Shown one piece after another: positions 8,106-16,932 of a stretch of 64,000 nt of DNA (position 1 is the first letter of the stretch; each line of letters begins with the position of its first letter). The notes under the pieces are model-generated. The model did no database searches, was not told the origin of the DNA, and was given only the letters and a program-made list of their open reading frames with translations. Source of the DNA: Falsiroseomonas sp051860665 (GTDB lineage Bacteria > Pseudomonadota > Alphaproteobacteria > Acetobacterales > Acetobacteraceae); assembly GCF_051860665.1 (NCBI RefSeq), contig NZ_JBHYDM010000007.1:124001-188000 (forward strand). Reading direction: 5' to 3'. A program made the position numbers and the translations under genes.

Positions 8106-8921
8106 ATGGACCCGGGCGGCGGATTCTACCAGGCGGGGCGGCCTGTGGCCCTGCCCGGCGTCACGCTCTGGGTGACGGATACGGGGGGCGAGGGGCCGCC
8201 GCTGGTGCTGCTGCACCCCAATACCGGCACCGGCCAGGTGTGGGAGAAGCAGGTGCCGGCCTTCGCCGCCGCCGGCTATCGCGTGATCACCTTCGACCGC
8301 CGCGGTTGGGGCCGCAGCATCCCGGACCCCGCCACCGGCCCGCAGCCGGGCAGCGTGGCGGAGGATCTGGAGGCGCTGGCGGATCATCTCGGCCTCGGGC
8401 GCTTTCATCTGCTGGGCGTCGCCGGCGGGGGGTTCGTGGCGCTGGACTATGCCAGCTGGCAGCCCGGGCGGGTGCTGAGCCTGGTGGTCGGCGCCAGCTA
8501 CGGGCAGTTCATGGACCCCGAGATCCAGACCTTCTTCACCCGCATCGCCACCCCGGACTTCCAGCGCCAGCCCGGCGTGCTGCGGGAGGTCGGCCCGACC
8601 TATCGCGGCACGGACCCCGAGGGGACCGCGCGCTGGGTCGAGATCGAGCATCATGCGCGCCAGCCCGATGCCGTGGCCCAGCCGCTGCGCACCCCCAATA
8701 CCTACGCCAAGATCGCCGCCATCGAATGCCCTTCGCTGGTGCTGGCGGCGGGCGCCGATCTCTATGCGCCGCCCGGGCTGATGAAGCTCTGGGCGGCGCA
8801 TCTGAAGGGCCATCAGTGGGACGTGCTGCCCGAGGCCGGCCACGCCATCGCCTGGGAAGATCCTCAGGGCTTCAATGCGAAGGTGCTGGCCTTCCTGGCG
8901 GCTACTTCTTCGCCGCGATGA
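8106..8921 (+). CDS. Alpha/beta-hydrolase-fold protein with Ala in place of the nucleophile Ser
   Basis: 271 residues with a complete alpha/beta-hydrolase core: the oxyanion region VLLHPNTGTG, then DRRGWGRS, the nucleophile elbow, an acid in AAGADLYAPP and the catalytic-type His in EAGHAIAWEDP. The elbow reads LLGVAGGGFVA, so the usual Ser (residue 106) is Ala. The codon is gcc at 8421-8423. This would remove normal esterase chemistry unless another mechanism is used. The reading frame is open far upstream, but ATG 8106 fits the domain start and follows ggggagacagggc. It converges on, and overlaps by 20 bases, the next hydrolase gene. Confidence 0.82.
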   Translation: MDPGGGFYQAGRPVALPGVTLWVTDTGGEGPPLVLLHPNTGTGQVWEKQVPAFAAAGYRVITFDRRGWGRSIPDPATGPQPGSVAEDLEALADHLGLGRFHLLGVAGGGFVALDYASWQPGRVLSLVVGASYGQFMDPEIQTFFTRIATPDFQRQPGVLREVGPTYRGTDPEGTARWVEIEHHARQPDAVAQPLRTPNTYAKIAAIECPSLVLAAGADLYAPPGLMKLWAAHLKGHQWDVLPEAGHAIAWEDPQGFNAKVLAFLAATSSPR

Positions 8922-9786
8922 TGCCGCCGGCCAGGCTTTCAGGAATGCGGTTCTCCCAGCGGCCGCAATCCACCTGGGTGACGAAGTCCAGCACGGCGCG
9001 GTTGAAGGCGTCCGGATCCTCCAGGTTCATGGTGTGGCCGCATTTCGGCATCACCAGCAGGGCCGAGGAGGGGATGGTGCGCTTCAGGTAGATGCTGGCC
9101 TCCAGCGTCGGATCATCCTCGTCGCCGGCGATGACCAGCGTCGGCACCGTCATCTTCGCAAATCCGTCCCTGAGATCGAAGAGGCTCGGCCTTTCCCGCT
9201 GCACGCCCTGCATGGTCAGGGCCGAGCCCTCCGTCGAGTGCTCGCAGAGCTGCTGCTGGAATTCGGCGAAGCCGCGCGGGTCCTTCTGCGCGAAGATCAG
9301 GCGGGTGGGGCCGCGGCTATAGGTCTTGCCGAATTCGCCCATGGTCTCGGCCCGGATGCGGGCGATGGAGGCATCGACCTCCGCCCGGAACTGCTCCTGC
9401 TTGCCCGGGGCGGCGCCATAGCCGACGCCCGCGGCGACCAGGCTGCGGGCCAGGCCGGGATGGCGCAGGCCGAGATGCAGGGTGGCGAAGGCGCCCATGG
9501 ACAGGCCCACCACATGGGTCGGGCCGAGGCCCAGGCCCTTGATGACGGCGGCGATGTCGTCCGTCGCGCGGTCCTGGCTGTACTTGTTCGGGTCGCTCGG
9601 CACCTCGGAGGGCGGATAGCCGCGGGCGGCATAGGCGATGCAGCGGTAGCGGCGGGAGAAGAAGCGCAGCTGCATCTCCCAGGCGCGATGGTCGCCGGCA
9701 TATTCATGCACGAAGACCATGGGCGTGCCGCTGCCGGCCTCCTCGTAATGCAGGCTCACCCCGTCATCGGTCTTCAGCATCGGCAT
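8902..9786 (-). CDS. Alpha/beta hydrolase
   Basis: 294 residues. The core motifs are MVFVHEYAGD, AARGYPPSE, the nucleophile elbow VVGLSMGAFAT (Ser near residue 95), an acid in IAGDEDDPT and His in MPKCGHTMNLEDP. It is therefore a complete Ser-His-Asp hydrolase of the 3-oxoadipate enol-lactonase or carboxylesterase type. The ATG at 9786 (MPMLKTDDG) begins the domain. The 3' end overlaps the convergent Ala-elbow hydrolase. Substrate unknown. Confidence 0.88.
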   Translation of the reverse strand: MPMLKTDDGVSLHYEEAGSGTPMVFVHEYAGDHRAWEMQLRFFSRRYRCIAYAARGYPPSEVPSDPNKYSQDRATDDIAAVIKGLGLGPTHVVGLSMGAFATLHLGLRHPGLARSLVAAGVGYGAAPGKQEQFRAEVDASIARIRAETMGEFGKTYSRGPTRLIFAQKDPRGFAEFQQQLCEHSTEGSALTMQGVQRERPSLFDLRDGFAKMTVPTLVIAGDEDDPTLEASIYLKRTIPSSALLVMPKCGHTMNLEDPDAFNRAVLDFVTQVDCGRWENRIPESLAGGIIAAKK

Positions 9787-9855
9787 GGTGTTGGTATCCC
9801 AGATTTTTGCTGGCGGATGGTGGCGCCGGAATCCCTGGGCCGCAAGCCGCCCGAG

Positions 9856-9869
9856 CCTTGACTCCAAGG
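9856..9869 (+). promoter_or_regulatory. Small palindrome with -35-like element before the Rrf2-suf operon
   Basis: CCTTG-ACTC-CAAGG is a perfect 5-4-5 inverted repeat that contains TTGACT, a good -35 hexamer. It lies 70 bases before the rrf2 start. It is the only clear symmetric element in the 153-base spacer, and Fe-S-sensing Rrf2 regulators commonly repress their own operon, so autoregulation is plausible. The -10 element is not obvious. Confidence 0.4.
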
Positions 9870-9939
9870 GGGGGCGAGCGCATCTGCAATCCGGACCGAT
9901 CGGGTCCCCTTTGAACACGGGAAAGGGAGCTTCCGCCGG

Positions 9940-10389
9940 GTGCTGCGGGTCTCGAAATTCACCGACTATGCCGTGGTGGTGCTGTCCCGGCTGGAGGCCG
10001 AGGGCGGCGTGCAGACCGCGCCTGGCCTGGCCGCCGGCACCGGCATAGCCGAGCCCACGGTCGCCAAGGTGCTGAAGATGCTGTCCCAGGCCGGGATTGT
10101 CGAGGGGTTGCGCGGGGCGCGCGGCGGCTATCGGCTGCTGCGGCCGCTGGCCTCCCTCGGGCTCTCGGAGGTGATCGTGGCCATCGACGGCCCGATCGCG
10201 TTGACCGCCTGCGTCGATGGCGGCTTCGGCCTCTGCGAGGCGGAGCATACCTGCCCCGTCCGCGGCCGCTGGGACCCGGTGAATTCCGCCATCCGCGGTG
10301 CGCTCTCCGCCATCATGGTCAGCGAGATCGCCTCCCCACCCGCCCCCCGTCGCGCTGCCGCCCTGCAGCCCGCCCTCGTCGCCGAGTAG
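9940..10389 (+). CDS. Rrf2-family regulator of the SUF operon
   Basis: 149 residues with a winged helix (about 1-80: RVSKFTDYAVVVLSRL, then GGYRLLRP) and three cysteines, C91, C99 and C105, spaced like the [2Fe-2S] ligands of IscR. Such proteins sense the cluster state of the cell and control Fe-S biogenesis. The start is GTG at 9940. The gene is 11 bases before sufB, so it is surely the first gene of the operon and likely represses it. It matches the SUF-specific Rrf2 branch rather than general IscR. Confidence 0.9.
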   Translation: MLRVSKFTDYAVVVLSRLEAEGGVQTAPGLAAGTGIAEPTVAKVLKMLSQAGIVEGLRGARGGYRLLRPLASLGLSEVIVAIDGPIALTACVDGGFGLCEAEHTCPVRGRWDPVNSAIRGALSAIMVSEIASPPAPRRAAALQPALVAE

Positions 10390-10400
10390 GATCAGCCGCT

Positions 10401-11897
10401 ATGGCCGCCGTCATTGAGACCATCGAAGCCGTCCAGTCCGTCACCGATGGCGGGTACAAGTGGGGCTTCGAGACCGATATCGAGATGGACTTCGCGCCCA
10501 AGGGGCTCAGCGAGGACATCGTGCGCTTCATCAGCGCCAAGAAGCAGGAGCCGGAGTGGCTGCTGGAATGGCGGCTGAAGGCCTATCGGCACTGGCTGAC
10601 CATGGAGGTTCCGACCTGGGCGGCGGTCAGCCATCCGCCGATCGACTTCCAGGATGCCTATTACTACGCCGCGCCGAAGCAGAAGGCCGGGCCGAAGTCG
10701 CTGGACGAGGTCGATCCGGAGCTGCTGAAGACCTATGCCAAGCTCGGCATCCCGCTGAAGGAGCAGGCGATCCTGGCCGGCGTCGAGGGCGCGGGCGAGA
10801 CGCCGGCGGAAGGGCGCATGCCGGTCGCCGTGGATGCGGTCTTCGACAGCGTCTCCGTCGCCACCTCCTACAAGGAGCGGCTGGCGAAGGACGGCATCAT
10901 CTTCTGCGCGATCAGCGAGGCGGTGCAGACGCATCCCGATCTGGTGCGGCAGTATCTCGGCTCCGTCGTGCCGCAGGGCGACAACTTCTACGCCGCGCTG
11001 AACAGCGCCGTCTTCACCGATGGCAGCTTCGTCTACATCCCGAAGGGCGTGAAGTGCCCGATGGAGCTGTCCACCTATTTCCGCATCAATGCGAAGAGCA
11101 CGGGGCAGTTCGAGCGCACGCTGATCATCGCGGATGAGGGCAGCACGGTCAGCTACCTGGAAGGCTGCACCGCGCCGATGCGCGACGAGAACCAGCTGCA
11201 TGCGGCAGTGGTCGAGCTGGTGGCGCTGGACGATGCCAGCATCAAGTACAGCACGGTGCAGAACTGGTACCCCGGCGATGCCGAGGGCCGTGGTGGCATC
11301 TACAACTTCGTCACCAAGCGCGCCGCCTGCCGGGGCAAGCGCAGCAAGGTGTCCTGGACGCAGGTGGAGACCGGCAGCGCGATCACCTGGAAGTACCCGT
11401 CCTGCCTGCTGATCGGCGATGACAGCGTGGGCGAGTTCTATTCGGTGGCGATCACCAACAACCGCCAGCAGGCCGATACCGGCACCAAGATGTTCCACAT
11501 CGGGCAGCGCACGCGCTCGACCATTGTCAGCAAGGGCATCAGTGCCGGGCGTGGCCAGAACACCTATCGTGGATTGGTGAAAATCAGCCCGAAGGCGAGC
11601 GGGGCGCGCAACTTCACCCAGTGCGACAGCCTGCTGATCGGCGACCAGTGCGGTGCGCATACGGTGCCGTACATCGAGAACCGCTGCATGACGGCGAAGG
11701 TGGAGCACGAGGCGACCACCAGTCGGATTGCCGAGGACCAGCTTTTCTACTGCCGCTCCCGCGGCCTCAGCCAGGAAGATGCGGTCGGCATGATCGTCAA
11801 CGGCTTCTGCCGCGAGGTGCTGAAGGAGCTGCCGATGGAATTCGCCGTGGAAGCGCAGAAGCTGCTGCAGATCAGCCTCGAAGGCTCGGTCGGTTAA
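10401..11897 (+). CDS. sufB: Fe-S cluster assembly protein SufB
   Basis: 498 residues, full length. SufB is the scaffold subunit of the SufBCD complex, on which a nascent cluster forms. The conserved stretch VEHEATTSRIAEDQLFYCRSRGLSQEDA lies near the C-terminus and SFVYIPKGVKCPMELSTYFRI mid-protein. ATG 10401 follows rrf2 closely and precedes sufC by 12 bases. The gene order rrf2-sufBCDS is standard for proteobacterial SUF systems. Confidence 0.96.
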   Translation: MAAVIETIEAVQSVTDGGYKWGFETDIEMDFAPKGLSEDIVRFISAKKQEPEWLLEWRLKAYRHWLTMEVPTWAAVSHPPIDFQDAYYYAAPKQKAGPKSLDEVDPELLKTYAKLGIPLKEQAILAGVEGAGETPAEGRMPVAVDAVFDSVSVATSYKERLAKDGIIFCAISEAVQTHPDLVRQYLGSVVPQGDNFYAALNSAVFTDGSFVYIPKGVKCPMELSTYFRINAKSTGQFERTLIIADEGSTVSYLEGCTAPMRDENQLHAAVVELVALDDASIKYSTVQNWYPGDAEGRGGIYNFVTKRAACRGKRSKVSWTQVETGSAITWKYPSCLLIGDDSVGEFYSVAITNNRQQADTGTKMFHIGQRTRSTIVSKGISAGRGQNTYRGLVKISPKASGARNFTQCDSLLIGDQCGAHTVPYIENRCMTAKVEHEATTSRIAEDQLFYCRSRGLSQEDAVGMIVNGFCREVLKELPMEFAVEAQKLLQISLEGSVG

Positions 11898-11909
11898 GGA
11901 CAGACGGAT

Positions 11910-12659
11910 ATGCTGAAGATCGAGAACCTGCACGCCAATGTCGACGGCAAGCAGATCCTGAACGGGCTGACGCTGGAGATTCCGGCGGGCGAGATCCATG
12001 CCATCATGGGGCCGAACGGCTCCGGCAAGTCCACGCTGTCCTATGTGCTGGCGGGGCGCGAGGGCTATGAGGTGACGGAAGGCTCCGTCACCTTCGGCGG
12101 CCTCGACCTGCTGGCGATGGAGCCGGAGGAGCGCGCGGTCGCCGGCGTCTTCCTCGCCTTCCAGGCGCCGGTGGAGCTGCCGGGTGTGGGCAATGCCAAT
12201 TTCCTGCGCACGGCGCTGAATGCGGTGCGGCGCGCCAAGGGCGAGGCGGAGATCGACGCCATCCAGTTCCTGAAGCTGGCGCGCGCCCGCATGAAGGTGC
12301 TGAACATGCCCGAGGACATGTTGAAGCGTCCGGTGAATGTCGGCTTCTCCGGCGGCGAGAAGAAGCGCAACGAGATGCTGCAGATGGCGCTGCTCTCGCC
12401 CAGGCTGGCGCTGCTGGACGAGACCGACAGCGGCCTCGACATCGATGCGCTGAAGCTGGTCTCGGATACCGTGAACAGCCTGCGCGGCCCCGACTTCTCG
12501 GCGCTGGTCATCACCCACTACCAGCGGCTGCTGAACCACATCGTGCCGGACCGGGTGCATGTGCTCTCGGCCGGGCGGATCGTGAAGTCGGGTGGCCCCG
12601 AGCTGGCGCAGGAGCTGGAGGCCTCCGGCTACGGCGCGATCCAGGCGGCCGCGGCATGA
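11910..12659 (+). CDS. sufC: SUF complex ATPase SufC
   Basis: 249 residues, ABC-type ATPase of the SufBCD scaffold. Walker A is GPNGSGKST, the signature is FSGGEKKRNEM and Walker B is LALLDETDSGLDIDALK. ATP hydrolysis opens the complex for cluster building. Its stop overlaps the sufD start as ATGA. Confidence 0.97.
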   Translation: MLKIENLHANVDGKQILNGLTLEIPAGEIHAIMGPNGSGKSTLSYVLAGREGYEVTEGSVTFGGLDLLAMEPEERAVAGVFLAFQAPVELPGVGNANFLRTALNAVRRAKGEAEIDAIQFLKLARARMKVLNMPEDMLKRPVNVGFSGGEKKRNEMLQMALLSPRLALLDETDSGLDIDALKLVSDTVNSLRGPDFSALVITHYQRLLNHIVPDRVHVLSAGRIVKSGGPELAQELEASGYGAIQAAAA

Positions 12660-13978
12660 CGGCGGTGACCGGAACCGGCCCGGCCGCTTTTCTCGGCCGG
12701 CATGAGGGGCTGCGCGGGCGGCTGCCCGGTGCATCCCTGCCCTGGGTGGAGGCGCTGCGCGACCGCAGCGCCGCGGCCTTCCGCGCGCAGGGTTTTCCGA
12801 CGCGGCGCGTGGAGGCCTGGAAGTACACCGACCTGGCCGCCGTGAATGCCGGCGTCTTCGGGGAACCGCTGACCGGCGTGGATGATGCGCTGGCCCTGCC
12901 GCCGACGACCGGCCCGCGCGCCGTCTTCATCGATGGCCGCTTCCGCGCCGATCTGTCGAACCTGGAGGGCCTGCCCTATACGGTCGAGAATCTGGCCTGG
13001 GCGATGCCGACGCTGGAAGACCGCCTCGGCGCGCTGGTGCGGCCGGAGGAGCAGGCGCTCGCTGCGCTGAACGGGATGCTCTTCGAGGATGGGCTGGTAG
13101 TGACGGTGCCGGAAGGCGTGCAGGCTGGCGTCCTGCATCTCGTCTCCTTCGCCACCGAGAGCGAGCGCGCGCCCGCCTTCCATCCACGCCACCTGGTGCG
13201 GCTCGGTGCCGGCGCGTCGCTGACGCTGATCGAGACCGCGGCCGGCCCCGCCCATGCCCGCTATCTGCACAACCCGGTCTTCGAGATCGAGGTGGCCGCC
13301 GGCGCGCGGCTGAACCACGGCCGGCTGCAGCAGGAAGGGCGCGAGGCCTTCTTCCTGTCCACCGTCTATGCCCGGGTGCAGGAGGGCGGCACCTACGACA
13401 ACTTCACGCTGAATGCCGGCAGCCGGCTGGCGCGCAACGAGATCCATGTCGCGCTGTGTGGCCCCAAGGCCGAGTGCCACATGAACGGCGTACAGCTGCT
13501 GGCCGATGGGCAGCATGCCGATACGACGACGGCGCTGGATCATGCCGCGCCGGATTGCTCCTCCCGCCAGACCTACAAGACGGTGCTCTCGGGAAAATCG
13601 CGCGGCGTGTTCCAGGGCAAGATCCTGGTGCGGCAGATCGCGCAGAAGACCGACGGCTACCAGATGAACCAGGCGCTGCTGCTCTCGCCGGAAGCCGAGA
13701 TCGACAGCAAGCCGCAGCTGGAAATCTACGCCGACGATGTGAAGTGCAGCCATGGCGCGACGGTCGGGGAGCTGGATGCGGAGCAGATCTTCTTCCTGCG
13801 CTCCCGCGGCATTCCGGCGGAGCAGGCCAAGGCCATGCTGGTGGAGGCATTCCTGACGGAGGCGGTGGACGCCGTGGCGGATGAGGCGATCCGGGAGGCT
13901 CTGTCGGGCGCCGTGGCCGGCTGGTGGCAGCGCCAGGGGATCCAGGGCGGCATGCAGGGCGGGATCGAGACCGCGTGA
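12656..13978 (+). CDS. sufD: Fe-S cluster assembly protein SufD
   Basis: 440 residues, paralogue of SufB and its partner in the SufBCD complex. The N-terminal RRVEAWKYTDLAAVN is the family hallmark, and the C-terminal ADDVKCSHGATVGELDAEQIFFLRSRGI is the beta-helix/helical end. It overlaps sufC (ATGA) and the sufS start (TGATG), showing strong translational coupling. Confidence 0.96.
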   Translation: MTAVTGTGPAAFLGRHEGLRGRLPGASLPWVEALRDRSAAAFRAQGFPTRRVEAWKYTDLAAVNAGVFGEPLTGVDDALALPPTTGPRAVFIDGRFRADLSNLEGLPYTVENLAWAMPTLEDRLGALVRPEEQALAALNGMLFEDGLVVTVPEGVQAGVLHLVSFATESERAPAFHPRHLVRLGAGASLTLIETAAGPAHARYLHNPVFEIEVAAGARLNHGRLQQEGREAFFLSTVYARVQEGGTYDNFTLNAGSRLARNEIHVALCGPKAECHMNGVQLLADGQHADTTTALDHAAPDCSSRQTYKTVLSGKSRGVFQGKILVRQIAQKTDGYQMNQALLLSPEAEIDSKPQLEIYADDVKCSHGATVGELDAEQIFFLRSRGIPAEQAKAMLVEAFLTEAVDAVADEAIREALSGAVAGWWQRQGIQGGMQGGIETA

Positions 13979-15219
13979 TGGACGGGCACATGGCGCCGCC
14001 GCTGAACCTGGACGCGATCCGCGCGGATTTCCCCATCCTGTCGGAGAAGGTGCGGGGCAAGGCCTTCACCTTCCTCGACAGCGGCGCCTCGGCCCAGAAG
14101 CCGCGGCAGGTGATCGGCGCCATGGTGCGGATGATGGAGACGGCCTATGCCAATGTCCATCGCGGCGCCTACCACATGAGCGAGCAGGCGACCGAGGCCT
14201 ATGAGCTGGCCCGGGTTGCCGTGGCGACGTTCCTGAACGCGGCGCATGAGCGCGAAATCGTCTTCACCGGCAGCAGCACCAACGCGATCAACCTCGTTGC
14301 GCATAGCTACGCGCGCGGGGTGATGAAGCCGGGGCAGGCGGTGGTGATCTCCGAGATGGAGCATCACGCCAATATCGTGCCCTGGCAGATGGCGCGCGAT
14401 GCCGCAGGCATCGAGCTGCGCGTGTGCCGGATCACCGACAGCGGCGAGCTGGACCTGGATGACCTCGCCGCCAAGCTCGCGGACGGCAAGGTCGGGCTGG
14501 TGGCCGTCACGCATATGTCCAACGTCCTCGGCACCGTCACGCCGGCCGCGCAGATCGCGCGCATGGCGCATGAGGCCGGTGCCAAGGTGCTGTTCGATGG
14601 CAGCCAGGCGGCGGTGCATCGGCGGGTCGATGTGCGTGAGATCGACGCGGATTTCTATGTCTTCACGGGTCACAAGCTCTACGGCCCGACGGGCATCGGC
14701 GTGCTCTATGCCAAGGCCGCGCTGCTGGAGGCGATGCCGCCCTTCCTCGGCGGCGGCGACATGATCGCGGAAGTCTCCTTCGAACGCAGCATCTGGGCGC
14801 CGATCCCGGGAAAGTTCGAGGCGGGGACGCCGCCGATCGTCGAGGCGATCGGGCTGCATGCGGCGATCGACTATGTCACCGCCATCGGCATGCCGGCGAT
14901 CGAGGCGCATGAGCGCGCGCTGGTCGATCGCGCCATGGCCCGCCTGCCGCAGATCGAGGGCGTGACCCTGCTCGGCCGGGCGCAGGATCGCGGCGGCGTC
15001 TTCGCCTTCGCGATCGATACGGCCCATGCGCATGACGTGGCGACGCTGCTGGACCGCGCCGGCATCGCCGTGCGGTCGGGCCGCCATTGCGCGGAGCCGC
15101 TGCATGCGCGCTTCGAGGTGGAGAGCACCTGCCGCGCCTCCTTCGGCCTCTACACCACGCCCGCGGAGGTCGATCTGCTGGCCGATGCGCTGAGCCAGGC
15201 GCGGGAGTTCTTCCGATGA
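13978..15219 (+). CDS. sufS: Cysteine desulfurase SufS
   Basis: 413 residues when started at ATG 13978, which overlaps the sufD stop; an upstream in-frame start would only add sufD-overlapping residues. It is a PLP enzyme with the cofactor Lys in VFTGHKLYGPTGIG and the catalytic Cys in RSGRHCAEPL. It takes sulfur from L-cysteine and passes it to the SUF machinery, probably through the SufU-type protein encoded next. Confidence 0.96.
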   Translation: MDGHMAPPLNLDAIRADFPILSEKVRGKAFTFLDSGASAQKPRQVIGAMVRMMETAYANVHRGAYHMSEQATEAYELARVAVATFLNAAHEREIVFTGSSTNAINLVAHSYARGVMKPGQAVVISEMEHHANIVPWQMARDAAGIELRVCRITDSGELDLDDLAAKLADGKVGLVAVTHMSNVLGTVTPAAQIARMAHEAGAKVLFDGSQAAVHRRVDVREIDADFYVFTGHKLYGPTGIGVLYAKAALLEAMPPFLGGGDMIAEVSFERSIWAPIPGKFEAGTPPIVEAIGLHAAIDYVTAIGMPAIEAHERALVDRAMARLPQIEGVTLLGRAQDRGGVFAFAIDTAHAHDVATLLDRAGIAVRSGRHCAEPLHARFEVESTCRASFGLYTTPAEVDLLADALSQAREFFR

Positions 15220-15695
15220 GCGGCGGCTTGTTCGACGACCTGCGCGACCTGTACCAGGAGGTCATCCTGGACCACGGCCGCAAGCCGCGGAACTTTCGGC
15301 GGCTGGATGATGCCAACCGCACGGCGCGCGGGGACAATCCCATGTGCGGCGACCGCATGGAATTGTTCGTCAAGCTGGCCCCGGATGGCCATATCGAGGA
15401 TGCGGCCTTCCAGGGCCGTGGCTGCGCCATCTCCATGGCCAGCGCCTCGCTGATGACAGATACGGTCAAGGGCAAGACCCAGGCGCAGGCGCGGCAGATG
15501 GGCGAGAATTTCCGCGCCCTGGCCATGACCGGCACCTGCCCGGATTGCGGCGGCGACATCGCCGAGGAGATGGAGCGCCTGGCGCCGCTCTCCGGGGTGC
15601 ATGACTTTCCGAGCCGCGTGAAATGCGCGACGCTGGCCTGGCACACGCTCAACGCGGCGCTGGATGGCGGCGCGAAGGAGGCGAGCAGTGAGTGA
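15216..15695 (+). CDS. sufU: SufU-type Fe-S assembly protein (sulfur acceptor)
   Basis: 159 residues. The IscU-like fold carries three conserved Cys positions (NPMCGDRMEL, GRGCAISMAS, SRVKCATLAW). The insertion between the second and third Cys, which includes CPDCGGD and HDFPSR, marks SufU rather than IscU. SufU accepts sulfur from SufS through a zinc-bound swap in Gram-positives; many alphaproteobacteria use SufE instead, and no sufE is seen here. It overlaps sufS (ATGA) and sufT. Confidence 0.92.
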   Translation: MSGGLFDDLRDLYQEVILDHGRKPRNFRRLDDANRTARGDNPMCGDRMELFVKLAPDGHIEDAAFQGRGCAISMASASLMTDTVKGKTQAQARQMGENFRALAMTGTCPDCGGDIAEEMERLAPLSGVHDFPSRVKCATLAWHTLNAALDGGAKEASSE

Positions 15696-16059
15696 GACGC
15701 CGAATGCGCCGGTGCATGGTGCCTGGACCCCAGAAGGTGGCACGGAGCCGCCGGTGCGGGTGAACGAGGATGCCGTGATTTCCGTCCTCAAGACGGTCTT
15801 CGACCCCGAGATCCCGGTCGATATCTACGAACTTGGCCTGATCTACGCCGTCGAGATCGGCGATGATGGCCATGTGAAGGTGGAGATGACGCTGACCACC
15901 CCTTCCTGCCCCTCGGCGCAGGAACTGCCGGTGCAGGCGGAGGAAGCGGTGCGCGCCGTGCCGGGCGTCACGGATGTGACTGTCGAGGTCGTCTGGGACC
16001 CGCCCTGGGACCAGAGCCGGATGAGCGAAGACGCCCGCCTTGCGTTGAACATGTATTGA
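15688..16059 (+). CDS. sufT: SufT, DUF59/MIP18-type Fe-S maturation protein
   Basis: 123 residues from a GTG start at 15688, which overlaps the sufU end by 8 bases. The DUF59 motifs are DPEIPVDIYELGLIY and LTTPSCPSAQELP with the conserved Cys. SufT helps mature or deliver clusters to client proteins. An upstream in-frame start at 15664 would only add an arginine-rich stretch inside sufU, so the GTG is preferred. Confidence 0.92.
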   Translation: MSETPNAPVHGAWTPEGGTEPPVRVNEDAVISVLKTVFDPEIPVDIYELGLIYAVEIGDDGHVKVEMTLTTPSCPSAQELPVQAEEAVRAVPGVTDVTVEVVWDPPWDQSRMSEDARLALNMY

Positions 16060-16073
16060 GGGAGGCCCAGGCG

Positions 16074-16439
16074 ATGAGCACCACCACCGAAGCCCGCCCG
16101 CGCCGCACCCTGCCGCCGCTGATGACGCTGTCGGATGCGGCGGCGGAGCGCCTGCGCGCGCTTTACGCCACGGGCGAAGAGGGCAAGACGCTGCGCATCG
16201 CGGTGAAGACCAAGGGCTGCTCCGGCATGGCCTACGACCTGTCCTGGGTCGATGGTCCGGGGCCGGGGGATGAGGTCGTGACCGACAAGGGCGTCACCGT
16301 CGTGGTCGACCGCAAGGCGACGCTGTTCCTGATCGGCACCGTCATGGACTACGAGGTGAAGGCCATGTCCGCCGGCTTCACCTTCACCAATCCGAACGAG
16401 AAGGGTCGCTGCGGCTGCGGCGAGAGTTTCCACGTCTGA
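16074..16439 (+). CDS. sufA: A-type Fe-S carrier SufA
   Basis: 121 residues. The three conserved Cys are in KGCSGMAY and in the C-terminal GRCGCGESF. A-type carriers receive a cluster from SufBCD and pass it to apoproteins. ATG 16074 has a good upstream gggagg; the possible TTG at 16056 overlaps the sufT stop and adds only six residues. It is the last gene of the operon. Confidence 0.95.
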   Translation: MSTTTEARPRRTLPPLMTLSDAAAERLRALYATGEEGKTLRIAVKTKGCSGMAYDLSWVDGPGPGDEVVTDKGVTVVVDRKATLFLIGTVMDYEVKAMSAGFTFTNPNEKGRCGCGESFHV

Positions 16440-16483
16440 GGGCGGCGCGGTGGCGCCGGCCGATGTCTTGTCCTACAAATGAG

Positions 16484-16495
16484 ATGTTATAACAT
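16484..16495. promoter_or_regulatory. AT-rich 12-base palindrome upstream of the small gene at 16504
   Basis: ATGTTA-TAACAT is a perfect palindrome in an otherwise GC-rich intergenic stretch, 8 bases before ATG 16504. It includes TATAAC, which could be a -10 element. Operator or promoter use is inference. Confidence 0.4.
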
Positions 16496-16503
16496 ACGTC
16501 CCG

Positions 16504-16932
16504 ATGGACGAGCGAAAGACGATGCAGGACGTCACCAATGACGGCACGGTGCGGGACGCCATCTGGCGGCGTTTCGCGGGCGACGACTGGGCGGCCTTCG
16601 ATGCCCTGCCGCCCGCCATCCGGCGCCGCATGCAGGAACATGCCTATGACCCCTGGGCGGTGAATGCGCTGATTCTCTGGCGCAGCTTCCGGCGCAAGCT
16701 CGGCTGTTCCGCGCGGGCGGAGCGCCGCCTGCTGCGCTACCTCGATGAATGCGAGGCGCTGGAGCGCGAGGCTTTCGCCCAGGCCCGCCTCAAGGGACCG
16801 CTGCCGCATGCGGCGGCGCGGGCCACGGTGCTGCGCTATGGGCGCAGCACCGTGGCACCTTCGCTCAGTTCAGCGTCAGCCCGCGCAGCAGCCCGGCCTT
16901 CTGCTCCACATCCTGCTGCACCCGGCGCGTGA
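16504..16932 (+). CDS. Small conserved-looking protein after the SUF operon, possibly DUF6525-like
   Basis: 142 residues. The first 100 look like a real domain: AFDALPPAIRRRMQEHAYDPWAVNALILWRSFRRKLG, then a charged helix. This recalls small alphaproteobacterial proteins of the DUF6525 kind, but I hold that loosely. The last 30 residues are low-complexity Ala/Ser/Pro and read antisense through the end of the Bug gene (68-base overlap), so the functional part is probably the N-terminal 110. An internal ATG at 16522 is an alternative start. Function unknown. Confidence 0.6.
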   Translation: MDERKTMQDVTNDGTVRDAIWRRFAGDDWAAFDALPPAIRRRMQEHAYDPWAVNALILWRSFRRKLGCSARAERRLLRYLDECEALEREAFAQARLKGPLPHAAARATVLRYGRSTVAPSLSSASARAAARPSAPHPAAPGA

